The notes: generated from the sequence alone by a model not told the origin. A stretch of DNA of 64,000 bases from Secundilactobacillus pentosiphilus (GCF_002217985.1 NZ_BCMI01000007.1:47552-111551); one strand, 5' to 3'; numbered from the stretch's first letter, positions 17,223 to 25,171 are shown. Translations and numbers: made by a program.

Positions 17223-17928
17223 TTGAATCAGCCTCCCCATACAAGCTTTCGTAGTAGTCCTCAATACTTTGGCCGCTTTCTTCACGAATCACATCGGCAG
17301 CCTTGTGTACCGCCACGGTGTTATCCTTGATCACCACGATTTCATCCAGAATCGGTGCAATCTCAGAAACATAGTGATCGCTGATGATCATCAGCGAATC
17401 AACTGGCTTCCACTGAATAATGCTGTTAATGATCTTCTTACGGCTCATACTATCGATCCCGCTAAACGGTTCATCCAACAGATAAACACTCGTTTGACGC
17501 GCTAACGTCAGACTGATCACAAACTTTTCTCGAGTCCCTTTTGATAGTGCTGATAGGCGTTGCGTTTCATCCAGCTTCAAAAACGAAATCATTTGGTCAT
17601 ACTTTTGTTCGTCAAAATCCGGATAAACCTGCTGATAAAACGCCTTAATTTCACTAATTCGCTTATTAGACGCCATACCACCGAGCGGATTGCTGTAACT
17701 GATGAGGCTTTTTCTGGTCGCCGGATCAGTCTCATCATTAATTGAAATCGTCCCGCTGGCGTTTTTCGCTACACCGGCAATTAAACGCATTAATGTCGTT
17801 TTACCAGCGCCGTTTTCACCAAGTAGCCCCACGATTTTATTGCCCGATAACGTTAATGAAACATTGGTCAAGATCTTTTTTAAATTCCTGCGATAATTAA
17901 GCTGCTCAACTTTCAGCGTTGTTGTCAT
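17215..17928 (-). CDS. ABC transporter ATP-binding protein
   Basis: 237 residues. Walker A is GENGAGKTT near residue 37, the signature region is LSKGTREKFVISL near residue 127, and Walker B is VYLLDEPFSGID near residue 145. The LSKGT form of the signature is common in the YtrB/BcrA-like exporters controlled by GntR regulators. AGGGGGA precedes the ATG. It is the middle gene of the operon and overlaps both neighbours. Confidence 0.9.
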   Translation of the reverse strand: MTTTLKVEQLNYRRNLKKILTNVSLTLSGNKIVGLLGENGAGKTTLMRLIAGVAKNASGTISINDETDPATRKSLISYSNPLGGMASNKRISEIKAFYQQVYPDFDEQKYDQMISFLKLDETQRLSALSKGTREKFVISLTLARQTSVYLLDEPFSGIDSMSRKKIINSIIQWKPVDSLMIISDHYVSEIAPILDEIVVIKDNTVAVHKAADVIREESGQSIEDYYESLYGEADSND

Positions 17929-18295
17929 TTAAATCCCCCTGCCTTTCAATATAGGCTGTTACTTCATCAATAATCTGCTGATTACTAATTTTCAGTCGGT
18001 GCAGCCGATCATAAAATTGCTTCAAATACCGGTTGATCAACTTTTCTTTCAACTGTTCAACAATATCTGCGTTATCAGTAACAAAATTGCCTTTGCCGCG
18101 TTGCGAAATAATGACACCTTCGTCAATCATTTCACGCAGTGCACGTTGAACCGTATTGACATTAACCGTTAGAGATACCGCAAGCTGTCGTACCGCAGGG
18201 AGCTTATCACCCGGTGCTAACTGACCAGCAATAATTTGATCATAGATAACCGTCTTGATTTGGTAGTAAATTGGCACTTTATCGTCAAATTCCAT
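17906..18295 (-). CDS. GntR-family regulator, YtrA subfamily
   Basis: 129 residues: an N-terminal winged helix-turn-helix (AVRQLAVSLTVNVNTVQRALREM, then the wing RGKGNFVT) and a short helical C-terminus, the YtrA pattern. It probably represses its own operon with the ABC transporter genes, as YtrA does in Bacillus in response to cell wall antibiotics (family knowledge). A palindrome upstream is the probable operator. Confidence 0.9.
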   Translation of the reverse strand: MEFDDKVPIYYQIKTVIYDQIIAGQLAPGDKLPAVRQLAVSLTVNVNTVQRALREMIDEGVIISQRGKGNFVTDNADIVEQLKEKLINRYLKQFYDRLHRLKISNQQIIDEVTAYIERQGDLNDNNAES

Positions 18296-18313
18296 CTCAA
18301 ACTATCCTTTCTA

Positions 18314-18337
18314 GTGTATTAGTTTCCTATTACACTA
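18314..18337 (-). promoter_or_regulatory. Probable YtrA-type operator
   Basis: AGTGTATTAG and its near-complement CTATTACACT form an interrupted palindrome about 20 bases before the GntR gene. Position and form fit autoregulation. TATAGTG-like sequence overlaps it, so it probably covers the promoter. Confidence 0.6.
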
Positions 18338-18486
18338 TATCACTTATTTTTAAAATTTCAACTTCAACTTGCGGAATTAAGTAAAATCAGCTTCGTAATT
18401 TAATTGTAATATTTAAATTTTCAATTAGGGCCTCGCCATAATTCAATGAGAATACGGCGATGGTTACTCTGAACATCGCGAATCCT

Positions 18487-18502
18487 TTAAAAGCGCTTAC
18501 AA
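18487..18502 (+). promoter_or_regulatory. Possible cre (CcpA) site
   Basis: TTAAAAGCGCTTACA matches the cre core (AAAGCGCTTNCA) with one mismatch in the outer half. No coding gene follows for a kilobase; it would lie 170 bases before the candidate small RNA. Weak on its own. Confidence 0.3.
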
Positions 18503-18594
18503 GTCAGCGTTATAACAGCGTATTGTTATTATAAGAACCGGAAGTTTAATCATAGAACCTTCCCATAATTGAAAAACATTAGTGGCGTTAACCT

Positions 18595-18665
18595 TTAACA
18601 CTTTCGTAACATGCCAAGAATTGTTATGCCATCTTCACACTTTCTTCACATTTAGAGACTATATT
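18595..18665 (+). promoter_or_regulatory. Pho-box-like direct repeats and promoter
   Basis: Two pairs of hexamers spaced exactly 11 bases apart: TTAACA/GTAACA at 18595 and 18606, and TTCACA/TTCACA at 18634 and 18645. TATATT at 18660-18665 follows the second pair by 9 bases. Eleven-base-spaced TTAACA-like repeats placed at the -35 region are the layout of PhoP-regulated promoters in Gram-positive bacteria. PhoP control is an inference. Confidence 0.45.
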
Positions 18666-18671
18666 AAGACC

Positions 18672-18811
18672 ATAGCCTAATATCTTAAGTAAAGGTATTA
18701 AGTGAGCTTTTTCATTTTACTCCTCCAAAGTAAAATTTATATTTCCGTGAACCCCATCACGAAAATGCCTACTCCTATAAAGACCACCCTCCCCCGGGTG
18801 ATCTTTTTTTT
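18672..18811 (+). ncRNA. Candidate small RNA with C-rich loops
   Basis: About 140 bases from the predicted promoter to a strong terminator. Hairpins: TAATATCTT/AAGGTATTA, then ATTTTACT with loop CCTCCA, then TTTCCGTGA with loop ACCCCA, then the terminator stem GACCACCC/GGGTGATC with a TCCCC-type loop and eight Ts. CCTCC in an exposed loop would pair with ribosome binding sites, the usual action of C-rich-loop small RNAs in Firmicutes. No reading frame is present. Confidence 0.55.
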
Positions 18812-18814
18812 GCA

Positions 18815-18875
18815 CAAAAATAAAAGATTCGCTTAGCATTTCACCCCATTGCTACGCGAATCTTTTATTTTGTGC
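18815..18875. terminator. Strong bidirectional hairpin with C-rich loop
   Basis: AAAATAAAAGATTCGC-TAGCA pairs with TGCTA-GCGAATCTTTTATTTT around a loop containing CACCCCA. T and A runs at the ends allow termination in both directions. It could equally be a further small RNA module. Confidence 0.65.
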
Positions 18876-18959
18876 TATACGCTTTTAAAGTAATCCGATT
18901 CAAAACCACTTCAGCTACTTAACGACGCTTAACCGTACACTGTTAATTAGGAATCGATC

Positions 18960-19197
18960 GGCGATGTGAATCTCCCCAGATTGCACATCGCGATTACTTT
19001 TACGTGGCCTCCAACCACGTAACGATACTGTCTGTTAGGCCTCCACACCTCAATCACAACTCATCGTTGTAACTTATTTAACAACTAGTGACATTCTCAC
19101 TGCGTCCATTAAATGTCGAACAGTATCTGCAACAATAAAAGTAAGCTTTTTCCTTTACTCACCAAACCTATTAATTCATGAATCCCCCGGAATTAAT
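18960..19197 (+). ncRNA. Structured region with repeated C-rich loops
   Basis: No credible coding frame. Helices in order: GCGATGTG-AATCT closed by a CCCC loop (18961-18991); TTACGTGG with loop CCTCCAA (19000-19022); GATACTGT (19024) pairing with ACAGTATC (19120), enclosing GACATT/AATGTC; and ATTAATTC with a loop ending in CCCCCG (19170-19197). The C-runs always face the loop on the plus strand. No plus-strand terminator was found, so the limits are uncertain. Confidence 0.45.
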
Positions 19198-19213
19198 AAA
19201 TCAGCGTTAAGAA

Positions 19214-19296
19214 CAAAAAAGACCCATCCATCGGCCAGCTATAAAAGCCTCCGAGAACGGGTCGTGTCCTAACTGAACGTTAGAACTGAGCATTTA
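19214..19296 (-). ncRNA. Family D candidate small RNA, copy D1
   Basis: Read on the minus strand: AAATGCTCAG, a hairpin TTCTAAC/GTTAGGA, then GACACGACCCG and a terminator-like hairpin ending in CGATGGATGGGTC and six Ts. A second copy at 25504-25586 shares the AAATGCTCAG and GACACGACCCG blocks, with different but still paired stem sequences. TATATATAC lies upstream as a possible -10. Confidence 0.5.
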
Positions 19297-19510
19297 AATT
19301 AACTTTTTTCGTTCTTAAGTATATATACAATCTATCACATATTTCCGGCTACCGCAAGCCTTTTGCAATATTAATATTAGTTAACCGATTAGTTAAATCC
19401 TTAATGATGCCCCTCTTACCATCTAATATTTACTGTATTGCCAACAGGTAAAACGTTTAACCAAATGCTGTAATTGCACCTATTCCGCTAACTTTAAACC
19501 ACCTCAAAAT

Positions 19511-19540
19511 AAAAAAGCAGCCACCCCATTAGGCAACTGC
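19511..19540 (-). terminator. Minus-strand terminator
   Basis: GCAGTTGCC pairs with GGTGGCTGC around a short loop and is followed on the minus strand by six Ts. It suggests transcription of the 19551-19805 region on the minus strand, whether or not that is coding. Confidence 0.6.
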
Positions 19541-19550
19541 CTCAATCAAT

Positions 19551-19805
19551 TCAATTGTCCATGATGCTCATGCCGCTACATGATAATCGGGTGCCATAAT
19601 TGTGAAAATACAAACAATCATTGCCATTTATCTCCCATGTTATAAAGATCTGGTTCAACATCTTTGTACTCTCATCGGTTATGCGTTGGGGTGCACCCAG
19701 CTTTCTCAAACTTGCTTTCTCCACTGTTAAACCAATAAAAAAATAGCTCAAACCACTCGTCACTGTATACATACAATATCGAATTACTGCACTCATTACA
19801 TTCAT
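19551..19805 (-). CDS. Doubtful 84-residue ORF
   Basis: Not recognised. The frame starts 14 bases after GAGGAGGGG, and a 3-codon frame (ATG TTA GAC TGA) sits between, overlapping its start region. The protein has one hydrophobic stretch and no motif. A terminator follows, so the region is probably transcribed, but codon content looks poor and it may be non-coding. Confidence 0.25.
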   Translation of the reverse strand: MNVMSAVIRYCMYTVTSGLSYFFIGLTVEKASLRKLGAPQRITDESTKMLNQIFITWEINGNDCLYFHNYGTRLSCSGMSIMDN

Positions 19806-19835
19806 CAGTCTAACATTTACCCCTCCTCACATCAC

Positions 19836-19876
19836 CAGACGGATTTAGTAGGTAAAACCCCCTTACCTAAGTCGTC
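19836..19876 (+). other. Long hairpin with AACCCCC loop
   Basis: AGACG and AGGTAA pair with TTACCT and CGTCT around a loop AACCCCC, directly after CCCCTCCTC on the plus strand. It resembles the C-rich-loop hairpins at 18.7-19.2 kb. The rest of 19877-20049 is AT-rich with no gene seen. Confidence 0.4.
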
Positions 19877-20049
19877 TTGCTTAAGGTTAAATATAGCGAC
19901 AATAGTTGTCTAGGTCAAACATTTTGACTTGAATTCTTATAAAAATTTTTTATCGCTATTATTGACTATAAAGCAATGTGAAACCAATACGCACTCATTT
20001 AACAGCATTTAGGTTTCAAAAATAATCGCGCGTTTTATATTTTTATAAA

Positions 20050-20080
20050 AAATAGCATTTTTATATGACAAAAATGCTAA
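20050..20080 (-). terminator. Terminator after the 20108-20755 gene
   Basis: TAGCATTTTT pairs with AAAAATGCTA around a 7-base loop, followed by a T run on the minus strand. Confidence 0.75.
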
Positions 20081-20107
20081 ATGGTTATTTTTAATTATTA
20101 CAATACT

Positions 20108-20755
20108 TTAGCTTAACCAGGAATCTAACCAGAATCGCTTTTGAGTGATCACGTCAGCAGCTGCTGCTGTGATTTTTTGAATGCCTGCATCTTCTGATCG
20201 TTGGCTGGCTTTTTCCATCAATTCCTGACGTTGCTGCTCTTCCGGTACCACCCACTTAAGCGCCGTCATTTGCCGTAAGATTTCAAACAGATTCAGCGCT
20301 GATACCTCCGCGGAACGCGTTACTTGGTCCATCAACCAGGTGCTAACTGCTTTTCGGGCTTGATCAGTCGGTTCATAAATCGTATGCGGCTTTAAATTGT
20401 TCTGAAACGTTACTCGTTCAACTTGGTGATTTGCTAAGAGTTTAACACCGACCCCGTCATACACCTGATTCGCAATATCCCAGCTTGTCACTGGTTTTAG
20501 GGCATTTTCTAAACGATCATCTTGAGACAGCGCCTCAGTTAACTCCTTAACAAACACCGAGAGATAGTCTGGAAGCTGAACTGACTGGTTAAAGGTTACC
20601 CGATCATCTTTAAGTGAAATAACGTGGTTAGTTGCCAAATCTAAAAAAACGGCCACCACAAAGTAGGCTTGACTGGTAAAACGTGTCCGCAACATGGGTC
20701 TTTTACCGATCCGTTCCGTTATCAATAAGTATTTTTCTGCTGTTATGAGTTCCAC
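20108..20755 (-). CDS. Hypothetical protein divergent to the acyltransferase gene
   Basis: 215 residues, not recognised. It is soluble, without signal peptide or helix-turn-helix that I can see; the N-terminal half (MELITAEKYLLITERIGKRP) suggests a small beta barrel and the C-terminal half is helical and Gln/Ala-rich. It is transcribed away from the acyltransferase gene from a shared 178-base region, so the two may be functionally linked. AAGGAG precedes the ATG. Confidence 0.6.
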   Translation of the reverse strand: MELITAEKYLLITERIGKRPMLRTRFTSQAYFVVAVFLDLATNHVISLKDDRVTFNQSVQLPDYLSVFVKELTEALSQDDRLENALKPVTSWDIANQVYDGVGVKLLANHQVERVTFQNNLKPHTIYEPTDQARKAVSTWLMDQVTRSAEVSALNLFEILRQMTALKWVVPEEQQRQELMEKASQRSEDAGIQKITAAAADVITQKRFWLDSWLS

Positions 20756-20933
20756 TGATTATCACTCCTTAAAAATAGCATACCACCTGCGTCATTTAAC
20801 CACCATTCTGCAAGCTCAAATCTATGACGAAACGGGCACATTATGCCATAATATGTTTCAAAAGTGGTGGTTTTTAAAATAGTTTCTTCCTATTATAAAG
20901 AACTTGTTCACATATTAACAAAGGAGCTTTAAA

Positions 20934-22688
20934 ATGACTGAAAAATATTCAACCGACTTGTTGACGCAACTACCTAAATTATCGCTGCCCAGCCTTGAAG
21001 AAACCCTTAAGCGCATTGTGGAATGGTGTACCCCGATAGTGGGAGCTGCTGAACAGAAAAAACTAGCCGCGTTAATCGCTGATTTTCAAAAAAGCGATGC
21101 CCCCGAATTACAGTCCCTGTTGAAACAGCAATGGGTCGAAACCAATGCCAGTTGGCTAACACCCATCCTACGCCATCATTATCTGATCAATCGAAAGCCA
21201 TTACAGTGCACCTCCAACTTTGCCCTTACCGTCTCTCCAGCTCAGTTACCGAACCTGGATCAAATCACGATGGCAGCTAAACTGCTGCAAAACTTCGCGG
21301 ATCAATATCTAGCGTATGCCTCAGGAGATGCACCACTAGAAACCGGTCTAAACGGTCAGCCTTTGGATATGAGTACGTATCAGCGTCTATTTCGTACGCA
21401 GCGTCAACCTGGCTGCCAACATGACTTACTGCAGAAAACCCGCCAAACGTTAACGAACGTCGAAGCCACCGTCATTTATCGTCAAACCTTCTATCAGGTT
21501 CGGCTGATTGACCACGCTGGTCGGGTGTCTACGTTGCGTTCATTGACTGAAGCACTCATTGCAATCATTCAAAATACTGCCACGGATCCGGTTTTTACTG
21601 GTGCTTATACCGGATTGCCACGCACCACAGCTGCCAAATTGAGGCAACAGTTAACAACAAACAAGCTTAATCGGGATAATTTGACCCGTATCAGCAATAG
21701 TTTATTAGTTTTAACCCTACAAGACTCTGATAAGCCGCTAACGGCACAGTCAGCCCTTCTCGGCTCTCAGGATCGATTCTTCGATAAAACGGTCCAAGTG
21801 TTCGTCAGTGCCAACACTAATATTGGCTTTGCCTTCGAACACAGCCAAATTGATACAGCCCAGGCTTTACGTCTAACTGATTCGGTTGTTGCACACTTAA
21901 GTCAGCCGGCTGATCAATGGGATAGTAAAGGTAAGCCGCACTTTCAGCAGCTTGAATGGCAGTTAGATTTGGATACCAAGACTGCACTAAGTGAAGCCAG
22001 CCGGCAAAACGCCCAAATTGCAAATCAACTGACTTCGGCAACGACCACCATTTCAGATTTGGGTACTGCTCAACTGGAAGAGCTGACTATCAACCCAGAC
22101 GCTTTTATTCAGATTGGTTTAGCCTTAGCCGAATACCGTGCGACCGGTGGCTGGCAAAACATCACTCAAACGGTTTCTTTACGTCATTTTTACCAAGGGC
22201 GAACTGACGAGATGCCCACGGTTAGTTTCGAAATGAAACGCTTTATTCAAGCCTTCGGAGACGGCCAGCGTGACGTGACTGTCAGACAATTATTTGACCA
22301 CGCCGTCTCCGCCTATAATGAACGGATCGGTCTTGGTCAAACCGGAATGGGGATTGTGCGCCATCTTTTGGGAATGCATGACATGATGAGACAGAATGGC
22401 GGTGAGGCAGCTTTTCCCGAGGCGGCAGCATTCTTTAATTCACCTTTTTTGAACCAATTAGTGACACCCCTTTTTTCAACGGCTAGTATTCCAATGTCAA
22501 TCGTTGATAGTTTTTTAACTGCTCCCCGCAGTTCTGATGGGTATGGGATTTACTATAGTGTCTCAACGTCTAAAATTAGATTAACCGTTTCGTCCTGGAT
22601 AACAAATACGTTTGACGCCCACGAGATACTCACTGACATCACTGATAGTCTCACTGAACTATTTAACTGGGTGGCTGAAAATGACTGA
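20934..22688 (+). CDS. Choline/carnitine O-acyltransferase family protein
   Basis: 584 residues, near full length for this mainly eukaryotic family (about 600-650). The N-terminal LPKLSLPSLEETLKRIVEW matches the family entry motif. DRFFDKTVQVFVSANTNIGFAFEHS holds the catalytic histidine at 303. LALAEYRATGG (397-406), SLRHFYQGRTDEMP (415-428) and SSDGYGIYYS (533-542) match the acyl-CoA and acceptor regions. The acceptor motif GRTD resembles carnitine acetyltransferase more than the GRVDN of choline acetyltransferase, but residues after it differ from both. Expected reaction: acyl transfer between CoA and choline, carnitine or a similar alcohol. The start follows AAGGAG. Acetylcholine production has been reported for some lactobacilli, so this is a good candidate enzyme (inference). 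Confidence 0.8.
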   Translation: MTEKYSTDLLTQLPKLSLPSLEETLKRIVEWCTPIVGAAEQKKLAALIADFQKSDAPELQSLLKQQWVETNASWLTPILRHHYLINRKPLQCTSNFALTVSPAQLPNLDQITMAAKLLQNFADQYLAYASGDAPLETGLNGQPLDMSTYQRLFRTQRQPGCQHDLLQKTRQTLTNVEATVIYRQTFYQVRLIDHAGRVSTLRSLTEALIAIIQNTATDPVFTGAYTGLPRTTAAKLRQQLTTNKLNRDNLTRISNSLLVLTLQDSDKPLTAQSALLGSQDRFFDKTVQVFVSANTNIGFAFEHSQIDTAQALRLTDSVVAHLSQPADQWDSKGKPHFQQLEWQLDLDTKTALSEASRQNAQIANQLTSATTTISDLGTAQLEELTINPDAFIQIGLALAEYRATGGWQNITQTVSLRHFYQGRTDEMPTVSFEMKRFIQAFGDGQRDVTVRQLFDHAVSAYNERIGLGQTGMGIVRHLLGMHDMMRQNGGEAAFPEAAAFFNSPFLNQLVTPLFSTASIPMSIVDSFLTAPRSSDGYGIYYSVSTSKIRLTVSSWITNTFDAHEILTDITDSLTELFNWVAEND

Positions 22689-22711
22689 ACTCACCAGCAA
22701 TTTAAAAACAA

Positions 22712-22743
22712 AAAAATATCCATTCCCCCCGGAATGGATATTT
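22712..22743. terminator. Terminator after matrixin-like gene 1
   Basis: AAAATATCCATTC pairs with GAATGGATATTT around a CCCCCCG loop. It also lies 24 bases after the acyltransferase stop, so it may serve both genes. The same hairpin follows the second protease gene at 23979. Confidence 0.8.
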
Positions 22744-22765
22744 CATTTCTAATTTAATTTTTTTA

Positions 22766-23419
22766 TTAACGGTAACTGTGAACTAAACCATTAACGTCGG
22801 GTTTTGATACGGATTGATCACGCGTAGCGTAATACATCACACTGTGCTTGCCCACGTTATGTTCCAATCCTAAGGCATGGCCTAATTCATGTTCAGCAAC
22901 GTTCGTCCGTTCGCCCTTTGAATAGTGGTAACGGTTGGCAACGTTAGTGAAGACGTATGATTTGGCGCTGGCCAAAACAGACAAACCGTTCATATTCTTG
23001 TTGTTATAGTAAGACGAGTAAGTAATCCCAACAGTTGAATCATTCTTACCCATTGGTGAATTGCTGTTCGACAATGTAATGTCAGCTTTGCCAGAAGTCG
23101 GAACTAAGTTAACAACACCGCTGCGGTTCCAGGTCTTAACGGCATTTTGCCAAACGGACTTGTAGTAACTTGAACCACTGGCGATCTTGTAAGTAATGGT
23201 AGTAGTTGACCAGCGCTTAGCAGCCGGTGTCAAACTAGCTTTACCGGTAGCGGCACCACCGTCAGCTTCAGCAGTTCCCAAACTAACTGAAGATTTGACG
23301 GCTTCGGTGGCATCGGCGTCAGTAACAATCTTAGCACTTGCGTGACTTGGTGTAGCGAAACTCAAACCTGCAACGACAGCGACAAATGTTAATAAAGTAC
23401 CCATTAAACGATTATTCAT
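22766..23419 (-). CDS. Secreted matrixin-like zinc metalloprotease, copy 1
   Basis: 217 residues. A signal peptide (to about residue 28, FATPSHASA) precedes a propeptide-like Ala-rich stretch and an M10-type catalytic domain. HELGHALGLEH gives the zinc histidines 177, 181 and 187 and glutamate 178; SVMYYATR supplies the Met-turn at 195. The length fits the single-domain secreted matrixins of lactobacilli. It is about nine-tenths identical to copy 2. The leader upstream is long (about 350 bases) and conserved between copies. Target proteins are unknown. Confidence 0.88.
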   Translation of the reverse strand: MNNRLMGTLLTFVAVVAGLSFATPSHASAKIVTDADATEAVKSSVSLGTAEADGGAATGKASLTPAAKRWSTTTITYKIASGSSYYKSVWQNAVKTWNRSGVVNLVPTSGKADITLSNSNSPMGKNDSTVGITYSSYYNNKNMNGLSVLASAKSYVFTNVANRYHYSKGERTNVAEHELGHALGLEHNVGKHSVMYYATRDQSVSKPDVNGLVHSYR

Positions 23420-23790
23420 AATATACTGATAAGTCTCCTTAAATTCCTGAGTGTCTCGACTATCAGCTTTTCCTTAAAAATTCTCCAAAAATATAACGCA
23501 CGAGAGAGAGTCGTGTTTGTCATAATAAAATTGCTTAACCATGATGCTGATGAAAATGTAATCGTTGTTCCCAATGCTGATTATTGACCCCCAATAACCA
23601 ACGCAACGAAAATGACTATAACACCAGGGTTTTAGAAATACAATGGCAGTTAATTTTTTATAATAATAATGAAAGCGGATTTATGAAGATGTTATAACGA
23701 CAAAATTTTAGGCGCTTAATCCTAGTTTGACAGGCTTAAGTGCGCGTTGATTTCCCTTTAAGTTTTAAGATGTAAACAGTTTCATTTACA
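23420..23790 (-). promoter_or_regulatory. Long conserved leader of matrixin-like gene 1
   Basis: Shared with the leader of copy 2. It contains a palindrome at 23771-23790 (TGTAAA, 8 bases, TTTACA), a conserved GGTTATTG-GGGGT-CAATAATC element at 23579-23599, a CACGA/TCGTG hairpin near 23505, and TTAAGGAGA as ribosome binding site. The first two look like protein-binding sites. No coding frame. 23791-23978 is AT-rich with nothing further seen. Confidence 0.5.
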
Positions 23791-23978
23791 AATGTTGTTT
23801 TGTAAAAAGATTTTATTTTTCTCAAAAATGTTCAAAAAGTGTCTAAATATAAGACATATCATTATATATGTTCTATTCTCAGCTGATACTTTTAACTTTT
23901 GCTTTCTCTTCACGGTGACTTTTCAATAGTGACTATCTCTTGATGAATTCACTAAAATTAACCCGACATTTGAGCCAA

Positions 23979-24012
23979 AAAAATATCCATTCCCCCCGGA
24001 ATGGATATTTCA
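23979..24012 (-). terminator. Terminator after matrixin-like gene 2
   Basis: A near-identical copy of the hairpin at 22712: AAATATCCATTC with GAATGGATATTT, CCCCCCG loop, T run on the minus strand. Confidence 0.8.
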
Positions 24013-24032
24013 CTTCTAATTTAATTTTTTTA

Positions 24033-24683
24033 TTAACGGTAACTGTGTACTAAACCATTAATGTCAGGTTTTGAAACGGATTGATCCCGCGTAGCGTAAT
24101 ACATGACACTGTGCTTACCAACGTTATGTTCCAAACCTAAAGCGTGGCCTAATTCATGTTCAGCAACGTTCGTCCGTTCACCCTTTGAATAGTGGTAACG
24201 GTTAGCCACGTTCCTGTAGACGTATGACTTGGCACTTGCTAGAACAGCCAAGTTGTTCATTGTTTTGTTGTTGTAGTATGACGAGTAAGTGATCCCAACG
24301 GTGGCATCATTTTTAACTGGTGAATTACTAGTTGATAAAGTAATGTCAGCCTTGCCAGAAGTCGGAACCAAGTTAACAACACCACTGCGGTTCCAAACTT
24401 TAACGGCATTCTTCCAAACGGACTTGTAATAACTTGAACCGCTGGCGATCTTGTAGGTAATAGTGGTTGTTGACCAACGCTTAGCGGCTGGTGTCAAACT
24501 AGCTTTACCGGTAGCGGCGCCACCGTCGGATTCAGCAGTTCCTAAACTAACTGAAGATTTGACGGCTGCCGTAGCATCGGCGTCAGTAACGATCTTAGCA
24601 CTTGCGTGACTGGGTGTAGCAAAACTCAAACCTGCAACGACAGCGACAAATGTTAATAAACTACCCATTAAACGATTATTCAT
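24033..24683 (-). CDS. Secreted matrixin-like zinc metalloprotease, copy 2
   Basis: 216 residues, a tandem paralogue of copy 1 with the same signal peptide, HELGHALGLEH zinc motif and Met-turn. Differences are scattered, for example NSPVKND for NSPMGKND and TVGITYSSYYNNKTMNN for the copy 1 equivalent. Both copies have all active-site residues. Gene, terminator and leader were duplicated together as a block of roughly 1.26 kb. Confidence 0.88.
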   Translation of the reverse strand: MNNRLMGSLLTFVAVVAGLSFATPSHASAKIVTDADATAAVKSSVSLGTAESDGGAATGKASLTPAAKRWSTTTITYKIASGSSYYKSVWKNAVKVWNRSGVVNLVPTSGKADITLSTSNSPVKNDATVGITYSSYYNNKTMNNLAVLASAKSYVYRNVANRYHYSKGERTNVAEHELGHALGLEHNVGKHSVMYYATRDQSVSKPDINGLVHSYR

Positions 24684-25052
24684 ATATACTGATAAGTCTC
24701 CTTAAATTCTAGAGTGTCTCGACTATCAGCTTTTTCTTAAAAATTCTCCAAAAATATAACGCACGAGAGAGAGTCGTGCTTGTCATAATAAAATTACCAA
24801 ACCTTGATGCTATGAAAATTAAATCATTGTTCCCGATGTTGATTATTGACCCCCAATAACCAACGCAATAGAAATGACTATACCATCAGGCTTTTCAGAA
24901 TACAATAGCAAATTTTAAATGGGAAAATTTATGAAAACGGATTTATGAATTTATTATAACGGCTTACTTTTTGTCAATAAAGCCTATCTTAGCAAGCTTT
25001 ATCAGCCGTTCGATTGACTTGACATTTTAAAATGTAAACAGTTTCATTTACA
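24684..25052 (-). promoter_or_regulatory. Long conserved leader of matrixin-like gene 2
   Basis: Carries the same TGTAAA-N8-TTTACA palindrome (25033-25052) and GGTTATTG-GGGGT-CAATAATC element (24841-24861) as copy 1, at the same distance from the start codon. TTGACA near 24976 and a TATAAT-like block near 24957 could be the promoter, though spacing is short. Confidence 0.5.
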
Positions 25053-25171
25053 CATAATATTTTTTAAAAAAGTTGCTCTTTTTCAAAAAAAATCAGAAGT
25101 ATGTTCTTTTTATATACACATATCAATATGTGTCCTATTTGGCTGAGGCTGGCAAAACTAAATTGGCGTAC

